Part shown: positions 25,617 to 33,642 of the stretch, piece after piece
Layout: each line of letters begins with the position of its first letter
Numbering within the stretch: position 1 is the stretch's first letter
Assembly: GCA_050633625.1 (NCBI GenBank)
Contig: JBOEGW010000004.1
Location: 248,001-312,000 of the forward strand
Origin: JBOEGW01 sp050633625
GTDB taxonomy: Bacteria > Pseudomonadota > Alphaproteobacteria > Rhodobacterales > Rhodobacteraceae
Direction: 5' to 3'
DNA: 64,000 bases
Made by a program: the position numbers and the translations under genes
Notes under the pieces: generated by a model
Told to the model about the DNA's origin: nothing
Database searches by the model: none
What the model saw: the letters and a program-made list of their open reading frames with translations, nothing else

Positions 25617-27026
25617 ATGATGCGAACCGTAGAAATGCCCGTGTGGGCCTTAGTGTTGATTGTCGCTTTTGCGGCCGTGACGTTCGCATCGCATTTCTTG
25701 TTTCCCTCTGTGCGCTGGTTTTTTCGCCGCCGGATGGAGCGCGCGGTTGCTGAGCTGAACAAGCGGCTGACGCGGCCCATCGAGCCGTTCAAGCTCGCCC
25801 GGCGCTACGACATGGTTCAGCGTCTCACCTATGACGCGGAGGTGACGCAAGCCATTCGCGAGCATTGCGCCGAAACAGGCGAACCTGAGCGAGTCGGCTA
25901 TGAGATGGCACGGCGATATGCGCGCGAAATTGTGCCACGGTTTTCTGCCTTTATGTATTTCGGTTTCGCGGCTTTGGTGTCGCGCGTTCTCTCTAAGGGG
26001 TTTTATCGGATGCGCGTTGGGGCGTTCGATCGGGAAATGCTCGATACCATCGACAAGGACGCGACAGTGGTCTTTGTGATGAACCACCGATCCAATATGG
26101 ATTACGTCTTGATTACTTGGCTGGCGTTGAAGCGGTCGCATTTGTCCTACGCGGTGGGGGAATGGGCGCGGGTTTGGCCGCTCTCGGCGCTGATCCGAGC
26201 CACGGGGGCGTATTTCATTCGCCGCAAGAGCCGCAACGCGCTCTACCGCAAAGTTCTGGCGCGCTATGTGCAAATGGCGTCAGAAGGGGGCGTGACGCAG
26301 GGCATATTTCCAGAAGGGGGATTGTCCTTGAACGGGGCCGTTGGCGAGCCAAAATTGGGGCTCTTGTCCTATTTCGTTGAAGGATTTCGGCCTGGTCTCA
26401 GCCGTGATGTGGTTTTTGTGCCGGTGGCGATCAACTATGACCGGGTGATTGAAGACCGGGCGCTTGTGAGCGCGGGGGTGACTGGGCGGCGCAAGTTTCG
26501 GATGCGTCTCGTTGATGTTGTGCGTCACCTTGGGGTGCATATGATCCAGCGGCTCACAGGGCGGTTCAAACGCTTTGGGTTTGCCTCAGTGCAAGCGGGG
26601 CAGCCCTTGTCTCTCAGCGAGTTTGCCGAGGCGCATATGGGCGAAGTTGATACGCGGCTCTTGGCCCGGCAATTGATGGCGCGTATCCGGGCGTCGGTGC
26701 CCGTCTTACCTGCGCCTTTGGCGGCTGGGGTGATTTTGGGGGCCGATGGGCTGACACAGGCCGAGATATCTGAGCGGTTCGGCATATTGGCGCGCGACAT
26801 GCAGGCGCGGGGAGCTCATTTGGATATGCCGCAGCGCGGGCTTGAGTATGCGGCGCAGGTGGGCGTGTCTCTATTGATGTTGCGCAAAGTGATCACGGAG
26901 CGAGATGGGCGCTATTACGTGATCCCGGAGGAGCGCGGTATTCTTGCCTATTATGCCCGCTCGGTGGCGCATCTGGTCTCGGACGAGGCGCAGTCGCTGA
27001 GCGCTCACGGTTTCGCCGCGACATAA
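25617..27026 (+). CDS. Membrane-anchored 1-acylglycerol-3-phosphate / glycerol-3-phosphate acyltransferase (PlsB-like)
   Basis: A 469-residue acyltransferase. An N-terminal membrane segment (WALVLIVAFAAVTFASHFLF) is followed by the LPLAT motifs: NHRSNMDYVL (HX4D) near residue 159, GAYFIRRKS near 198, and FPEGGLSLNG near 233. It would acylate a glycerol-phosphate acceptor at the inner membrane. The ~200-residue C-terminal extension recalls PlsB rather than short PlsC. It sits between ecm and ccr, divergent from ecm and co-directional with ccr; the functional reason is not evident. Confidence 0.82.
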   Translation: MMRTVEMPVWALVLIVAFAAVTFASHFLFPSVRWFFRRRMERAVAELNKRLTRPIEPFKLARRYDMVQRLTYDAEVTQAIREHCAETGEPERVGYEMARRYAREIVPRFSAFMYFGFAALVSRVLSKGFYRMRVGAFDREMLDTIDKDATVVFVMNHRSNMDYVLITWLALKRSHLSYAVGEWARVWPLSALIRATGAYFIRRKSRNALYRKVLARYVQMASEGGVTQGIFPEGGLSLNGAVGEPKLGLLSYFVEGFRPGLSRDVVFVPVAINYDRVIEDRALVSAGVTGRRKFRMRLVDVVRHLGVHMIQRLTGRFKRFGFASVQAGQPLSLSEFAEAHMGEVDTRLLARQLMARIRASVPVLPAPLAAGVILGADGLTQAEISERFGILARDMQARGAHLDMPQRGLEYAAQVGVSLLMLRKVITERDGRYYVIPEERGILAYYARSVAHLVSDEAQSLSAHGFAAT

Positions 27027-27059
27027 AATTACAAAAATCATTCAATAGCTGTTGCAATG

Positions 27060-27078
27060 TTACGCGACCAGCCGTAAT
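27060..27078 (+). promoter_or_regulatory. Candidate operator upstream of ccr
   Basis: GTTACGCGAC followed by CGTAAT gives a TTACG/CGTAA inverted repeat with an 8-bp spacer. TTACGCGAC is identical to a 9-mer upstream of ecm at 25553-25561. It is 67 bp before the ccr ATG. Confidence 0.35.
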
Positions 27079-27144
27079 GCTGCACTAGCAGCCGCATTTC
27101 TGCGTTGCGGCAAGAGATTCGAATTTGTGACCAAGGAGGCCCTC

Positions 27145-28425
27145 ATGGCACTCGACGATAAACCTGCTATCGCTGACTACGACGCCCCCAAGAAAGAGCT
27201 CTATGAGGTCGGGGAAATGCCCCCGATGGGCTATGTTCCAGAAAAAATGTACGCGTGGACGATCCGCCGGGAGCGCCATGGTGAGCCTGAAAAGTCGTTT
27301 CAGGTTGAAGTCGTCGACACGCCAAAAGTTGACAGCCACGAAGTCTTGGTTTTGGTCATGGCGGCGGGCGTGAACTACAATGGGATTTGGGCCGGGCTTG
27401 GCATTCCAATTTCTCCGTTTGATGTGCATGGCGCGCCGTTCCACATTGCTGGCTCTGATGCTTCTGGCATCGTTTGGGCCGTGGGCGATAAGGTCAAAAA
27501 CTGGAAAGTGGGCGACGAGGTTGTTGTGCACTGTAACCAGGACGATGGTGACGACGAGGAATGTAACGGTGGGGATCCGATGTATTCCCCGACGCAACGG
27601 ATTTGGGGGTACGAGACCCCTGACGGCTCCTTTGCGCAGTTCACCAATGTGCAAGCACAGCAGCTTTTGCCACGGCCAAAGCACCTGACATGGGAAGAAA
27701 GCGCCTGCTACACGCTGACGCTCGCGACGGCCTATCGGATGTTGTTCGGCCACCATCCACATGAGCTGAAACCGGGGCAAAACGTGCTGGTTTGGGGCGC
27801 ATCCGGTGGCCTTGGCTCCTATGCGATCCAACTGGCCAATGCGGCAGGCGCGAACGCGATCGGCGTGATCTCCGGTGAGGACAAGCGCGACTTTGTGATG
27901 GGGCTTGGCGCGAAAGGCGTGATCAACCGCAAAGACTTCGATTGTTGGGGGCAATTGCCAACCGTAAACACGCCCGAATACAACGCGTGGTTCAAAGAGG
28001 CGCGTAAATTTGGCGCGGCAATTTGGGAGATCACCGGCAAGGGCAACAACGTCGATATCGTGTTTGAACACCCGGGCGAGGCAACCTTCCCAGTGTCGAC
28101 TTTGGTTTGTAAAAAAGGCGGTATGGTCGTGATTTGCGCGGGCACAACCGGGTTCAACTGTACGTTTGACGTGCGGTATATGTGGATGCACCAAAAACGC
28201 CTTCAAGGCAGCCACTTTGCGCATCTCAAGCAGGCGTCAGCAGCGAATAAGCTGATGATTGAGCGTCGGATTGATCCGTATATGTCTGAGGTGTTTGCTT
28301 GGGATGAAATTCCACAAGCGCACACCAAAATGTACAAAAACGAGCACAAGCCTGGGAACATGGCAGTGCTTGTGCAGGCGCCAAAAACTGGCCTTCGTAC
28401 TCTGGAGGACGCGTTGGAGGCGTAA
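27145..28425 (+). CDS. ccr: Crotonyl-CoA carboxylase/reductase
   Basis: A 426-residue member of the medium-chain dehydrogenase/reductase family that reductively carboxylates crotonyl-CoA with NADPH and CO2 to (2S)-ethylmalonyl-CoA. It shows PPMGYVPEKMYAWTIRRERH near the N-terminus, NYNGIWAGLGIPISPFDVHG near 80, the NADPH loop VWGASGGLGSYAIQLA near 215, and FEHPGEATFPVSTLVCKKGG. AAGGAGG precedes the ATG at 27145; the frame is open upstream but without a good start. With ecm it marks the ethylmalonyl-CoA pathway for growth on acetate or other acetyl-CoA sources. Confidence 0.95.
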   Translation: MALDDKPAIADYDAPKKELYEVGEMPPMGYVPEKMYAWTIRRERHGEPEKSFQVEVVDTPKVDSHEVLVLVMAAGVNYNGIWAGLGIPISPFDVHGAPFHIAGSDASGIVWAVGDKVKNWKVGDEVVVHCNQDDGDDEECNGGDPMYSPTQRIWGYETPDGSFAQFTNVQAQQLLPRPKHLTWEESACYTLTLATAYRMLFGHHPHELKPGQNVLVWGASGGLGSYAIQLANAAGANAIGVISGEDKRDFVMGLGAKGVINRKDFDCWGQLPTVNTPEYNAWFKEARKFGAAIWEITGKGNNVDIVFEHPGEATFPVSTLVCKKGGMVVICAGTTGFNCTFDVRYMWMHQKRLQGSHFAHLKQASAANKLMIERRIDPYMSEVFAWDEIPQAHTKMYKNEHKPGNMAVLVQAPKTGLRTLEDALEA

Positions 28426-28447
28426 GCTTCGCGCGAGAGTGCAAAAG

Positions 28448-28505
28448 AAGAGGCCCTCTGTTTTGGCAGGGGGCCTCTTTGTTTTGGCAGGGGGCCTCTT
28501 TTTGT
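28448..28505 (+). terminator. Terminator of ccr with a duplicated 3' arm
   Basis: The ascending arm AAGAGGCCC (28448-28456) can pair with GGGCCTCTT at 28471-28479 or with an identical arm at 28492-28500, because 21 bp (28460-28480) are perfectly repeated at 28481-28501. T-runs follow both copies. Confidence 0.8.
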
Positions 28506-28747
28506 TCCAATTTTTGTTCTCGTTTTAACCCATTGATAACCAAATCGCCCGATGGTTGTTCTTGACCTGTTCCATGTCGGGGCGGGCGAATCAGAGCTGT
28601 TAGGCCATCAAACGACCCGCTTCTGAGGAGTTTCAGAGGCTTCCCTTGCGCGACCTCACCATTTTGGGGGAGGGGAAATGCGCGAATTTAGGGAAAAAAG
28701 GTTACATGTTATGGTTGAACGGCGGTGAAATGGACGGGAGCCTTTAC
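28506..28747 (+). other. Leader/promoter region of the quorum-sensing genes
   Basis: With the ccr terminator this makes a gene-free stretch of 322 bp (28426-28747). I see TTAA-7-ATAA at 28525-28539, one mismatch from a CtrA full site, but no convincing lux box. No conserved small reading frame with a ribosome site is apparent before 28748. Confidence 0.35.
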
Positions 28748-28969
28748 ATGCAACACGAATGGATCATTGATGTTCTAGCCGACCTTAAGTCCTTTGCGGA
28801 ACGAAAAGGGATGTCAGCAACAGCCGCTCAACTCGACGATGCGAGTTTGGTGGTGCTTGCTGAACTGACCGCCATGCAGGGACAGGCCGGCGAAGGGTCT
28901 ATGGTCCAGGAGCATGACGGGGAAACTGGAAGCGTTACTTACCTTTTTGCAGGTCGCGGATACGCTTGA
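28748..28969 (+). CDS. Small conserved-looking protein upstream of luxR
   Basis: A 73-residue acidic protein. I start at ATG 28748 (MQHEWIIDVLADLKSFAERK), which has GGGAG 8 bases upstream; earlier in-frame starts exist (28706, 28733) with weaker sites. It looks like a small helical protein (LDDASLVVLAELTAMQGQ) of the type I recall in front of luxR-like genes in Rhodobacterales, without a known function. Its last 56 bases overlap the luxR start, an unusually long overlap that suggests translational coupling and perhaps dosage control of the regulator. Confidence 0.65.
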   Translation: MQHEWIIDVLADLKSFAERKGMSATAAQLDDASLVVLAELTAMQGQAGEGSMVQEHDGETGSVTYLFAGRGYA

Positions 28970-29627
28970 GGCGTTTCAAGAGGCGACTGAACAGGCGCGG
29001 GATGCGCTTAGCGTGCGTCACGTAGTCTATCATTGGGTGAACTCCGATGGTGAACGCTTCGGCGCGGGAACCTATTCCAGCGAATGGGTCGATCGGTACT
29101 TGGAAAAAGAGTACCTGAGGATGGATCCTGTCATTTTTGGCAGCTTCCAACGGTTTACGCCGGTCAATTGGAAGGACCTTGATTGGTCCTCCAAGGCGGC
29201 CAAAGCGATGTATGTTGATGCGCTCGAACATGGGTTGGGCAACCAGGGATTTACGATTCCCGTGCGCGGCCCGTCAGGGCAGTTTGCTTTGTTCTCGCTG
29301 AACCACGAAACGGATGACGAGAGTTGGGCGGCCTTTATCGAGGCGCACCAGCGTGACTTGATCGTGCTGGGGCATGAGTTCAACAGGAAAGCGCTGGAGT
29401 TTGAAAAGGGCGAGGATGGGCTGGCGGCGCCGATGTTGTCGCCGCGCGAGCTTTCAGCGATGCGGTGTTTGGCGCGAGGCCTGAACCGCGCGCAGGCCGC
29501 CGCGGAGTTAGAGATTTCAGAACATACGTTGCGGGTCTATATTGAAAGTGCCCGGCACAAACTTGGTGCACTCAACACGACACATGCCGTTGCGCGCGCC
29601 ATGGCCACCGGGATCATAATCGTTTGA
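28914..29627 (+). CDS. LuxR-family quorum-sensing regulator
   Basis: A 237-residue LuxR-type regulator. The N-terminal autoinducer-binding domain keeps family positions in YHWVNSDGERFGAGTYSSEW and YLRMDPVIFGSFQRFTPVNW (Trp, Tyr, Asp-Pro). The C-terminal helix-turn-helix is LSPRELSAMRCLARGLNRAQ followed by AAAELEISEHTLRVYIESAR. It binds an acyl-homoserine lactone and DNA. A synthase is encoded 0.5 kb downstream (30171), so this is a cognate pair rather than an orphan regulator. The ATG at 28914 has CCAGGAG in front. Confidence 0.92.
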   Translation: MTGKLEALLTFLQVADTLEAFQEATEQARDALSVRHVVYHWVNSDGERFGAGTYSSEWVDRYLEKEYLRMDPVIFGSFQRFTPVNWKDLDWSSKAAKAMYVDALEHGLGNQGFTIPVRGPSGQFALFSLNHETDDESWAAFIEAHQRDLIVLGHEFNRKALEFEKGEDGLAAPMLSPRELSAMRCLARGLNRAQAAAELEISEHTLRVYIESARHKLGALNTTHAVARAMATGIIIV

Positions 29628-29643
29628 TGTTGGGACTGGTTTC

Positions 29644-30090
29644 ATGAGCACAACACTTCATCTCACCCATGCGTATGACGCGACGCCAGACCAAGTTTGG
29701 CAGGTCGCAACCGATATGGACGCTCTGCGTGAAGCGGTTGCGGGGTTACTTGTTTATGAGAATCTTCCCTCAGGGCGCATTTTTGAAGGCCAAGAAATAG
29801 ACGTCAGGTTCTCGCTTTTTGGAAAGCTGCCTTGGCAGGATTACCACATGAAAGTCACGCAGCTAGACGAAACCGCCCGCAGCTTTGTCAGCGCCGAACA
29901 CGGTGGCGGCGTGAAGGCGTGGTGCCATAAGCTGCGCGTTGAGGAAACGCCGAGCGGCGCGCGCATCATTGAGAGCATTGAAATTGACGCAGGGATCATG
30001 ACGCCAATCTACGCGGCGTGGGGTCGCTTCATGTATCGTCGCCGTCATGCGCCGCGCGTGGCGATGCTGGCAAGGTTAACGAAGCCCTAA
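29644..30090 (+). CDS. SRPBCC-fold (START/polyketide cyclase-like) protein
   Basis: A 148-residue single-domain protein: N-terminal LTHAYDATPDQVWQVATDMD, central LPWQDYHMKVTQLDE, and a C-terminal helix IMTPIYAAWGRFMYRRRHAP. This is the layout of the SRPBCC ligand-binding fold. It is sandwiched between luxR and luxI, 16 nt after luxR, and is probably in the same transcript. A protein with a deep hydrophobic cavity between the signal receptor and synthase genes could bind the lactone or a precursor, but nothing in the sequence proves it. Confidence 0.7.
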   Translation: MSTTLHLTHAYDATPDQVWQVATDMDALREAVAGLLVYENLPSGRIFEGQEIDVRFSLFGKLPWQDYHMKVTQLDETARSFVSAEHGGGVKAWCHKLRVEETPSGARIIESIEIDAGIMTPIYAAWGRFMYRRRHAPRVAMLARLTKP

Positions 30091-30170
30091 CGCGCGGCCC
30101 GGCCAGATTAATACCTCTTAAACGCCTTTTGTCAGGGTCTCACCGAGCATATCGGATGAGGAGCCTTGCC

Positions 30171-30812
30171 ATGTTACGCTATCTTTACGCCGCCGACCTT
30201 CCCCGTTTTCCCCGCCTTGCGCACTCGATGTTTGCGGACCGTGCTGAGCAGTTTTCGCGGCGTCTCAAATGGCAGGTGACGGTGAATGACGCGGGCGAGG
30301 AGCGGGACCAATATGATGCGCTCAACCCTCTCTATGTGATTTGGGAAAATGCCAAAGGGCTACACGGTGGCTCGATGCGGTTCCTGCCCACAACAGGGCG
30401 CACGATGGTGAATGACCACTTCGCCCACATAAACGACGGCCACGCGATTGAAAGCCCATTGATTTGGGAATGTACCCGGTTTTGCCTGTCGCCGGAGGCA
30501 GATCGAAGGGCCTCAGCCGCGCTCGCGCTGGGCGCAGGGGAATTGATGGAACACTTTGCACTAGATCATTTTGTTGGCGTTTTTGACCCTCGGATGGAGC
30601 GTATTTACCGGCTTATGGGATTGGTGCCAGAGGTCTTGGGGCGGGCTGGCGCAGGGCGAGATGAAATCGGCCTTGGCCTTTGGGCTATGGATGAAACGGC
30701 ATTTGCGCCAACGCTGAAGCGGGTCGGCGTGACGCGCGAAACCTCAAAAGGGTGGTTGCGATACGCGCTGGCGATGGCCGATCTGAATGGCGAAATGAGG
30801 CGCGCGGTCTGA
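30171..30812 (+). CDS. Acyl-homoserine-lactone synthase (LuxI family)
   Basis: A 213-residue synthase making an N-acyl-homoserine lactone from S-adenosylmethionine and an acyl carrier. Conserved positions are visible in MFADRAEQFSRRLKWQV (Arg, Phe, Trp near 25-37), DQYDALNPLYVIW (Asp near 48), GSMRFLPTTGRTMVNDHF (Arg near 72) and PLIWECTRFCL (Glu and Arg near 100). The ATG at 30171 has GAGGAG in front; the frame is open earlier. Acyl chain length cannot be told. Confidence 0.92.
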   Translation: MLRYLYAADLPRFPRLAHSMFADRAEQFSRRLKWQVTVNDAGEERDQYDALNPLYVIWENAKGLHGGSMRFLPTTGRTMVNDHFAHINDGHAIESPLIWECTRFCLSPEADRRASAALALGAGELMEHFALDHFVGVFDPRMERIYRLMGLVPEVLGRAGAGRDEIGLGLWAMDETAFAPTLKRVGVTRETSKGWLRYALAMADLNGEMRRAV

Positions 30813-30865
30813 GCAAATGACAAACGCGTCTGGCCCTTTGAAAACCTGCGCGCTAGGGTCGCGCC

Positions 30866-32404
30866 ATGACGCAAAACAACGCCCCCGTTATCACCTTTTC
30901 CGAGGATCAAGCCGAAACACATGACCGTGTTGCTGCGCTTTTGCGCGAGGCGGGCGTGGATATTGATGCGGGGACCACAACGCCGCTTTCAGGTCAAAGC
31001 GCGCGTCTTATGGCGGTGATTGGCAAAGCGGGTTCCGGCAAAACCATGCTCCTTGCGCAGCTTTACAAAGCACTTGAGGACGCAGGTGTTGACCTCGTGT
31101 CGGGTGATTATGAGGGCAAAAAACGCAAAGATCGCCGCACCCTTGCGATCCTTGCCCCGACCAATAAAGCGGCCAGTGTGTTGCGAAATCGCGGCGTGCC
31201 AGCAACGACGATTCACCGTATTCTCTACACCCCGGTGTATGATCCCGAGTATGAGAAAATCGCGGAATGGCTCGCTGGCAATGATGAACGTCCTGAAATC
31301 GAAGGGTTGACGGATGAAGCGCTTGATCGCGCGTTTGCCTTTTTCCAGACCCATAAATCTATTCCGGGTGCTTTGGCAGCGGCGGGTCTGCGCGGGTCCG
31401 ATTTCATCACAGGATGGAAGCGGCGAGATGATCCGCTGGACATTGGATTTGTCGATGAAAGCTCGATGTTGGATGACAAGCAACTCAATGATCTCAAAGA
31501 GATTTTCCCAACCCTCGTCCTGTTTGGGGATCCTGCGCAATTGGCCCCGGTTGGCCAATCCGGGGAGATGGTTTTTGAGGCCCTGAAAGAGGAGCAAAAA
31601 TGCATCCTCAGCCGGATCCATCGGCAAGAAAATGACAGTCCTATTCTGGATTTGGCGCATGCTTTAGCCGATGACAGCCTCACGTTTTCCGACTTTGAGG
31701 ATATGATCGAAACGGCCGCGCGCGAGGATGATCGCGTTGTCGTTGCGCCACGGGTGGACAGTGACTTGATGGCGCGGTCGCCTGTTTTGGTGTGGCGCAA
31801 TAAGACCCGCATTCGCCTGATTCACGCGTTTCGTGCAGCCCATGGCGCGCCCGAAACCGAGCTGATCCCCGGTGAGCCGTTGATCTGTGACGGGATTGAA
31901 TTGCCGATCAAACACCGCAAACGCCGCATTGATTTGGAAGCGCGTGGCCTCATTAAGGGCGCGCAAGTTGTGTATTTGGGTGAGGGGAAACGTGTCGGGT
32001 TTTCGCGCCTTCATGTGATCGGCGCGGAAGATCCGCGATTGTCTGTGGCCTCAATCGTGAAGATCGAGCGCCCCGATGAAGAAGAACCGTTTATTCCGTT
32101 TGCCGCAACCATGGGGGCGGCGTTTTTGCACGGGGCGGCCGTGACCACCCACAAAGCGCAAGGGAGCCAATGGCCCGAAGTTCAGGTGTTCGCTCCAGAC
32201 CTTTATGCGGCGTCACAGGCCGGGCGCGTTGAGGCGGGGATCGCGCTGTGGAAACGGCTTGCTTATGTGGCGATTACGCGCGCGCAAACGCGGCTGCATT
32301 GGGTCACGCGCTACGCATTGGCGCGCCCGCAAAACATGCTTGGAATTGAGGATTTGACGGTGCCTGCGCCGGTTTTGACCTTGGAGGCGGTGGACGATGA
32401 ATAA
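30866..32404 (+). CDS. RecD/Pif1-like superfamily 1 DNA helicase or ATPase
   Basis: A 512-residue AAA/SF1 ATPase. Walker A is MAVIGKAGSGKTMLLAQLYK near residue 50, a second motif ILAPTNKAASVLRNRGVPAT near 95, Walker B DIGFVDESSMLDD near 195, LVLFGDPAQLAPVGQSGEM near 215, and motifs V/VI are TTHKAQGSQWPEVQVF and RLAYVAITRAQTRL near 480. This order fits stand-alone RecD2-like or viral-recombination type helicases common in Rhodobacteraceae. Its cellular role is not evident. The next SDR overlaps by 8 nt. Confidence 0.85.
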   Translation: MTQNNAPVITFSEDQAETHDRVAALLREAGVDIDAGTTTPLSGQSARLMAVIGKAGSGKTMLLAQLYKALEDAGVDLVSGDYEGKKRKDRRTLAILAPTNKAASVLRNRGVPATTIHRILYTPVYDPEYEKIAEWLAGNDERPEIEGLTDEALDRAFAFFQTHKSIPGALAAAGLRGSDFITGWKRRDDPLDIGFVDESSMLDDKQLNDLKEIFPTLVLFGDPAQLAPVGQSGEMVFEALKEEQKCILSRIHRQENDSPILDLAHALADDSLTFSDFEDMIETAAREDDRVVVAPRVDSDLMARSPVLVWRNKTRIRLIHAFRAAHGAPETELIPGEPLICDGIELPIKHRKRRIDLEARGLIKGAQVVYLGEGKRVGFSRLHVIGAEDPRLSVASIVKIERPDEEEPFIPFAATMGAAFLHGAAVTTHKAQGSQWPEVQVFAPDLYAASQAGRVEAGIALWKRLAYVAITRAQTRLHWVTRYALARPQNMLGIEDLTVPAPVLTLEAVDDE

Positions 32405-33125
32405 CGTGGTGATCACCGGGGCCTCCGGGGGTATTGGGCGCGCGGTCGCAGACGTTTTTTTGGAGAATGGCTGGCGCGTTGGACTGTTGGCGCGGCGCGA
32501 AGACGCTTTGCATGAGGTGGCGCAAGGGCATGAAAATGCGATTGTGTTGCCTGCGGATGTGAGTGTGAGCGATCAAGTCGAGCGCGCCTTTAATGACTTT
32601 TTTGTTGAGACAGGGCGCATCGATGTCTTGTTCAATAACGCAGGCATCTTCACGACCGCCGGGTTGATTGATGAGGTGCCCCTCGCGGATTGGCAACGCG
32701 CGATTGACGTGAATTTGACTGGGATGTTTTTGGCGGCGCGCGCGGCCTTTGCGCGGATGCGTCGGCAATCGCCGCAAGGTGGTCGCATCATCAACAATGG
32801 GTCGGTTTCAGCGCATGTGCCGCGCGAGGGCAGCGCGCCTTATACGGCGACCAAACACGCCATCACCGGGCTAACCAAATCGCTGTCGCTGGATGGGCGC
32901 GCGTTCGATATTGCCTGTGGGCAGATCGACATTGGCAATGCGCGCACCGACCTTTTGGATGGGATTATCGAGGCCGCAGTGGCGCGCGGCGAGGCGCCTC
33001 CGCCCACGATTGATGTGGCGCTTGTGGCGCAAACTGTGTTCGATATGGCGTGTTTGCCCCTTGAAGCGAACGTGCAATTCATGACGTTGATGGCGACGAA
33101 AATGCCCTATATCGGGCGCGGTTAA
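32397..33125 (+). CDS. SDR-family oxidoreductase
   Basis: A 242-residue classical SDR: NVVITGASGGIGRAVADVFL at residues 3-22, NNAGIFTTAGLIDEVP near 80, and the catalytic YTATKHAITGLTK near 150. It overlaps the helicase gene by 8 nt and meets the convergent universal-stress-protein gene with a 4-nt overlap. The C-terminus lacks the usual IxVDGG end and reads MTLMATKMPYIGRG. Substrate unknown. Confidence 0.85.
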   Translation: MNNVVITGASGGIGRAVADVFLENGWRVGLLARREDALHEVAQGHENAIVLPADVSVSDQVERAFNDFFVETGRIDVLFNNAGIFTTAGLIDEVPLADWQRAIDVNLTGMFLAARAAFARMRRQSPQGGRIINNGSVSAHVPREGSAPYTATKHAITGLTKSLSLDGRAFDIACGQIDIGNARTDLLDGIIEAAVARGEAPPPTIDVALVAQTVFDMACLPLEANVQFMTLMATKMPYIGRG

Positions 33126-33577
33126 GTCACGGCTTCGAGCCGTTCTTTTGACATTTCGCCGGGCACAATAGTGATTGGAATTGGCAAGGATGCTGAGGCG
33201 CGGGTCATTTGCGTCACGAGCGGGCCGGGGCCTTTTTTCCCGGATCCGGCACCGAGCACCAGCACGCCGATCTCGGTGTCCTCGCGCACTTGCGATAGGA
33301 TTTCATCGACAGGCTCGCCTTCACGGATCACCAGTTCCGGGTCAATCCCCTGACGATCCCGCATCCATTTGGCAAAGACTTCAAAATGCACCTCAATGCG
33401 TTCACGGGCTTCTTCGCGCATAATGTTGCCCACCCCAATCCAGTGATTGAATTCGTCGGGCGGAATGACCGACAGGATTTTGACGCCCCCGCCGGTGCTC
33501 GCCGCGCGCATCGCGGCAAAGCGCATCGCGTTTAGGCATTCGCGACTGTCGTCCAGCACAACAAGGAATTTACGCAT
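33122..33577 (-). CDS. Universal stress protein (UspA family)
   Basis: A 151-residue single-domain USP. It begins RKFLVVLDDSRECLNAMRFA (Asp of the nucleotide site) and contains the ATP-binding loop LVLGAGSGKKGPGPLVTQMT near residue 110, ending SLPIPITIVPG. The ATP loop suggests a nucleotide-binding rather than the UspA non-binding subtype. It is encoded tail to tail with the SDR gene. Confidence 0.88.
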   Translation of the reverse strand: MRKFLVVLDDSRECLNAMRFAAMRAASTGGGVKILSVIPPDEFNHWIGVGNIMREEARERIEVHFEVFAKWMRDRQGIDPELVIREGEPVDEILSQVREDTEIGVLVLGAGSGKKGPGPLVTQMTRASASLPIPITIVPGEMSKERLEAVT

Positions 33578-33642
33578 GAGGCCCTCCTTTGGGTCGCTCT
33601 ATCATGTCCTGCGCCGTGGCGTCGCGCAACATATCATGTGCA

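Noticed and set aside
30091..30170. Search for a lux box upstream of the lactone synthase gene.
   Set aside because: No 18-20-bp inverted repeat with the expected spacing is visible there or before 28748.
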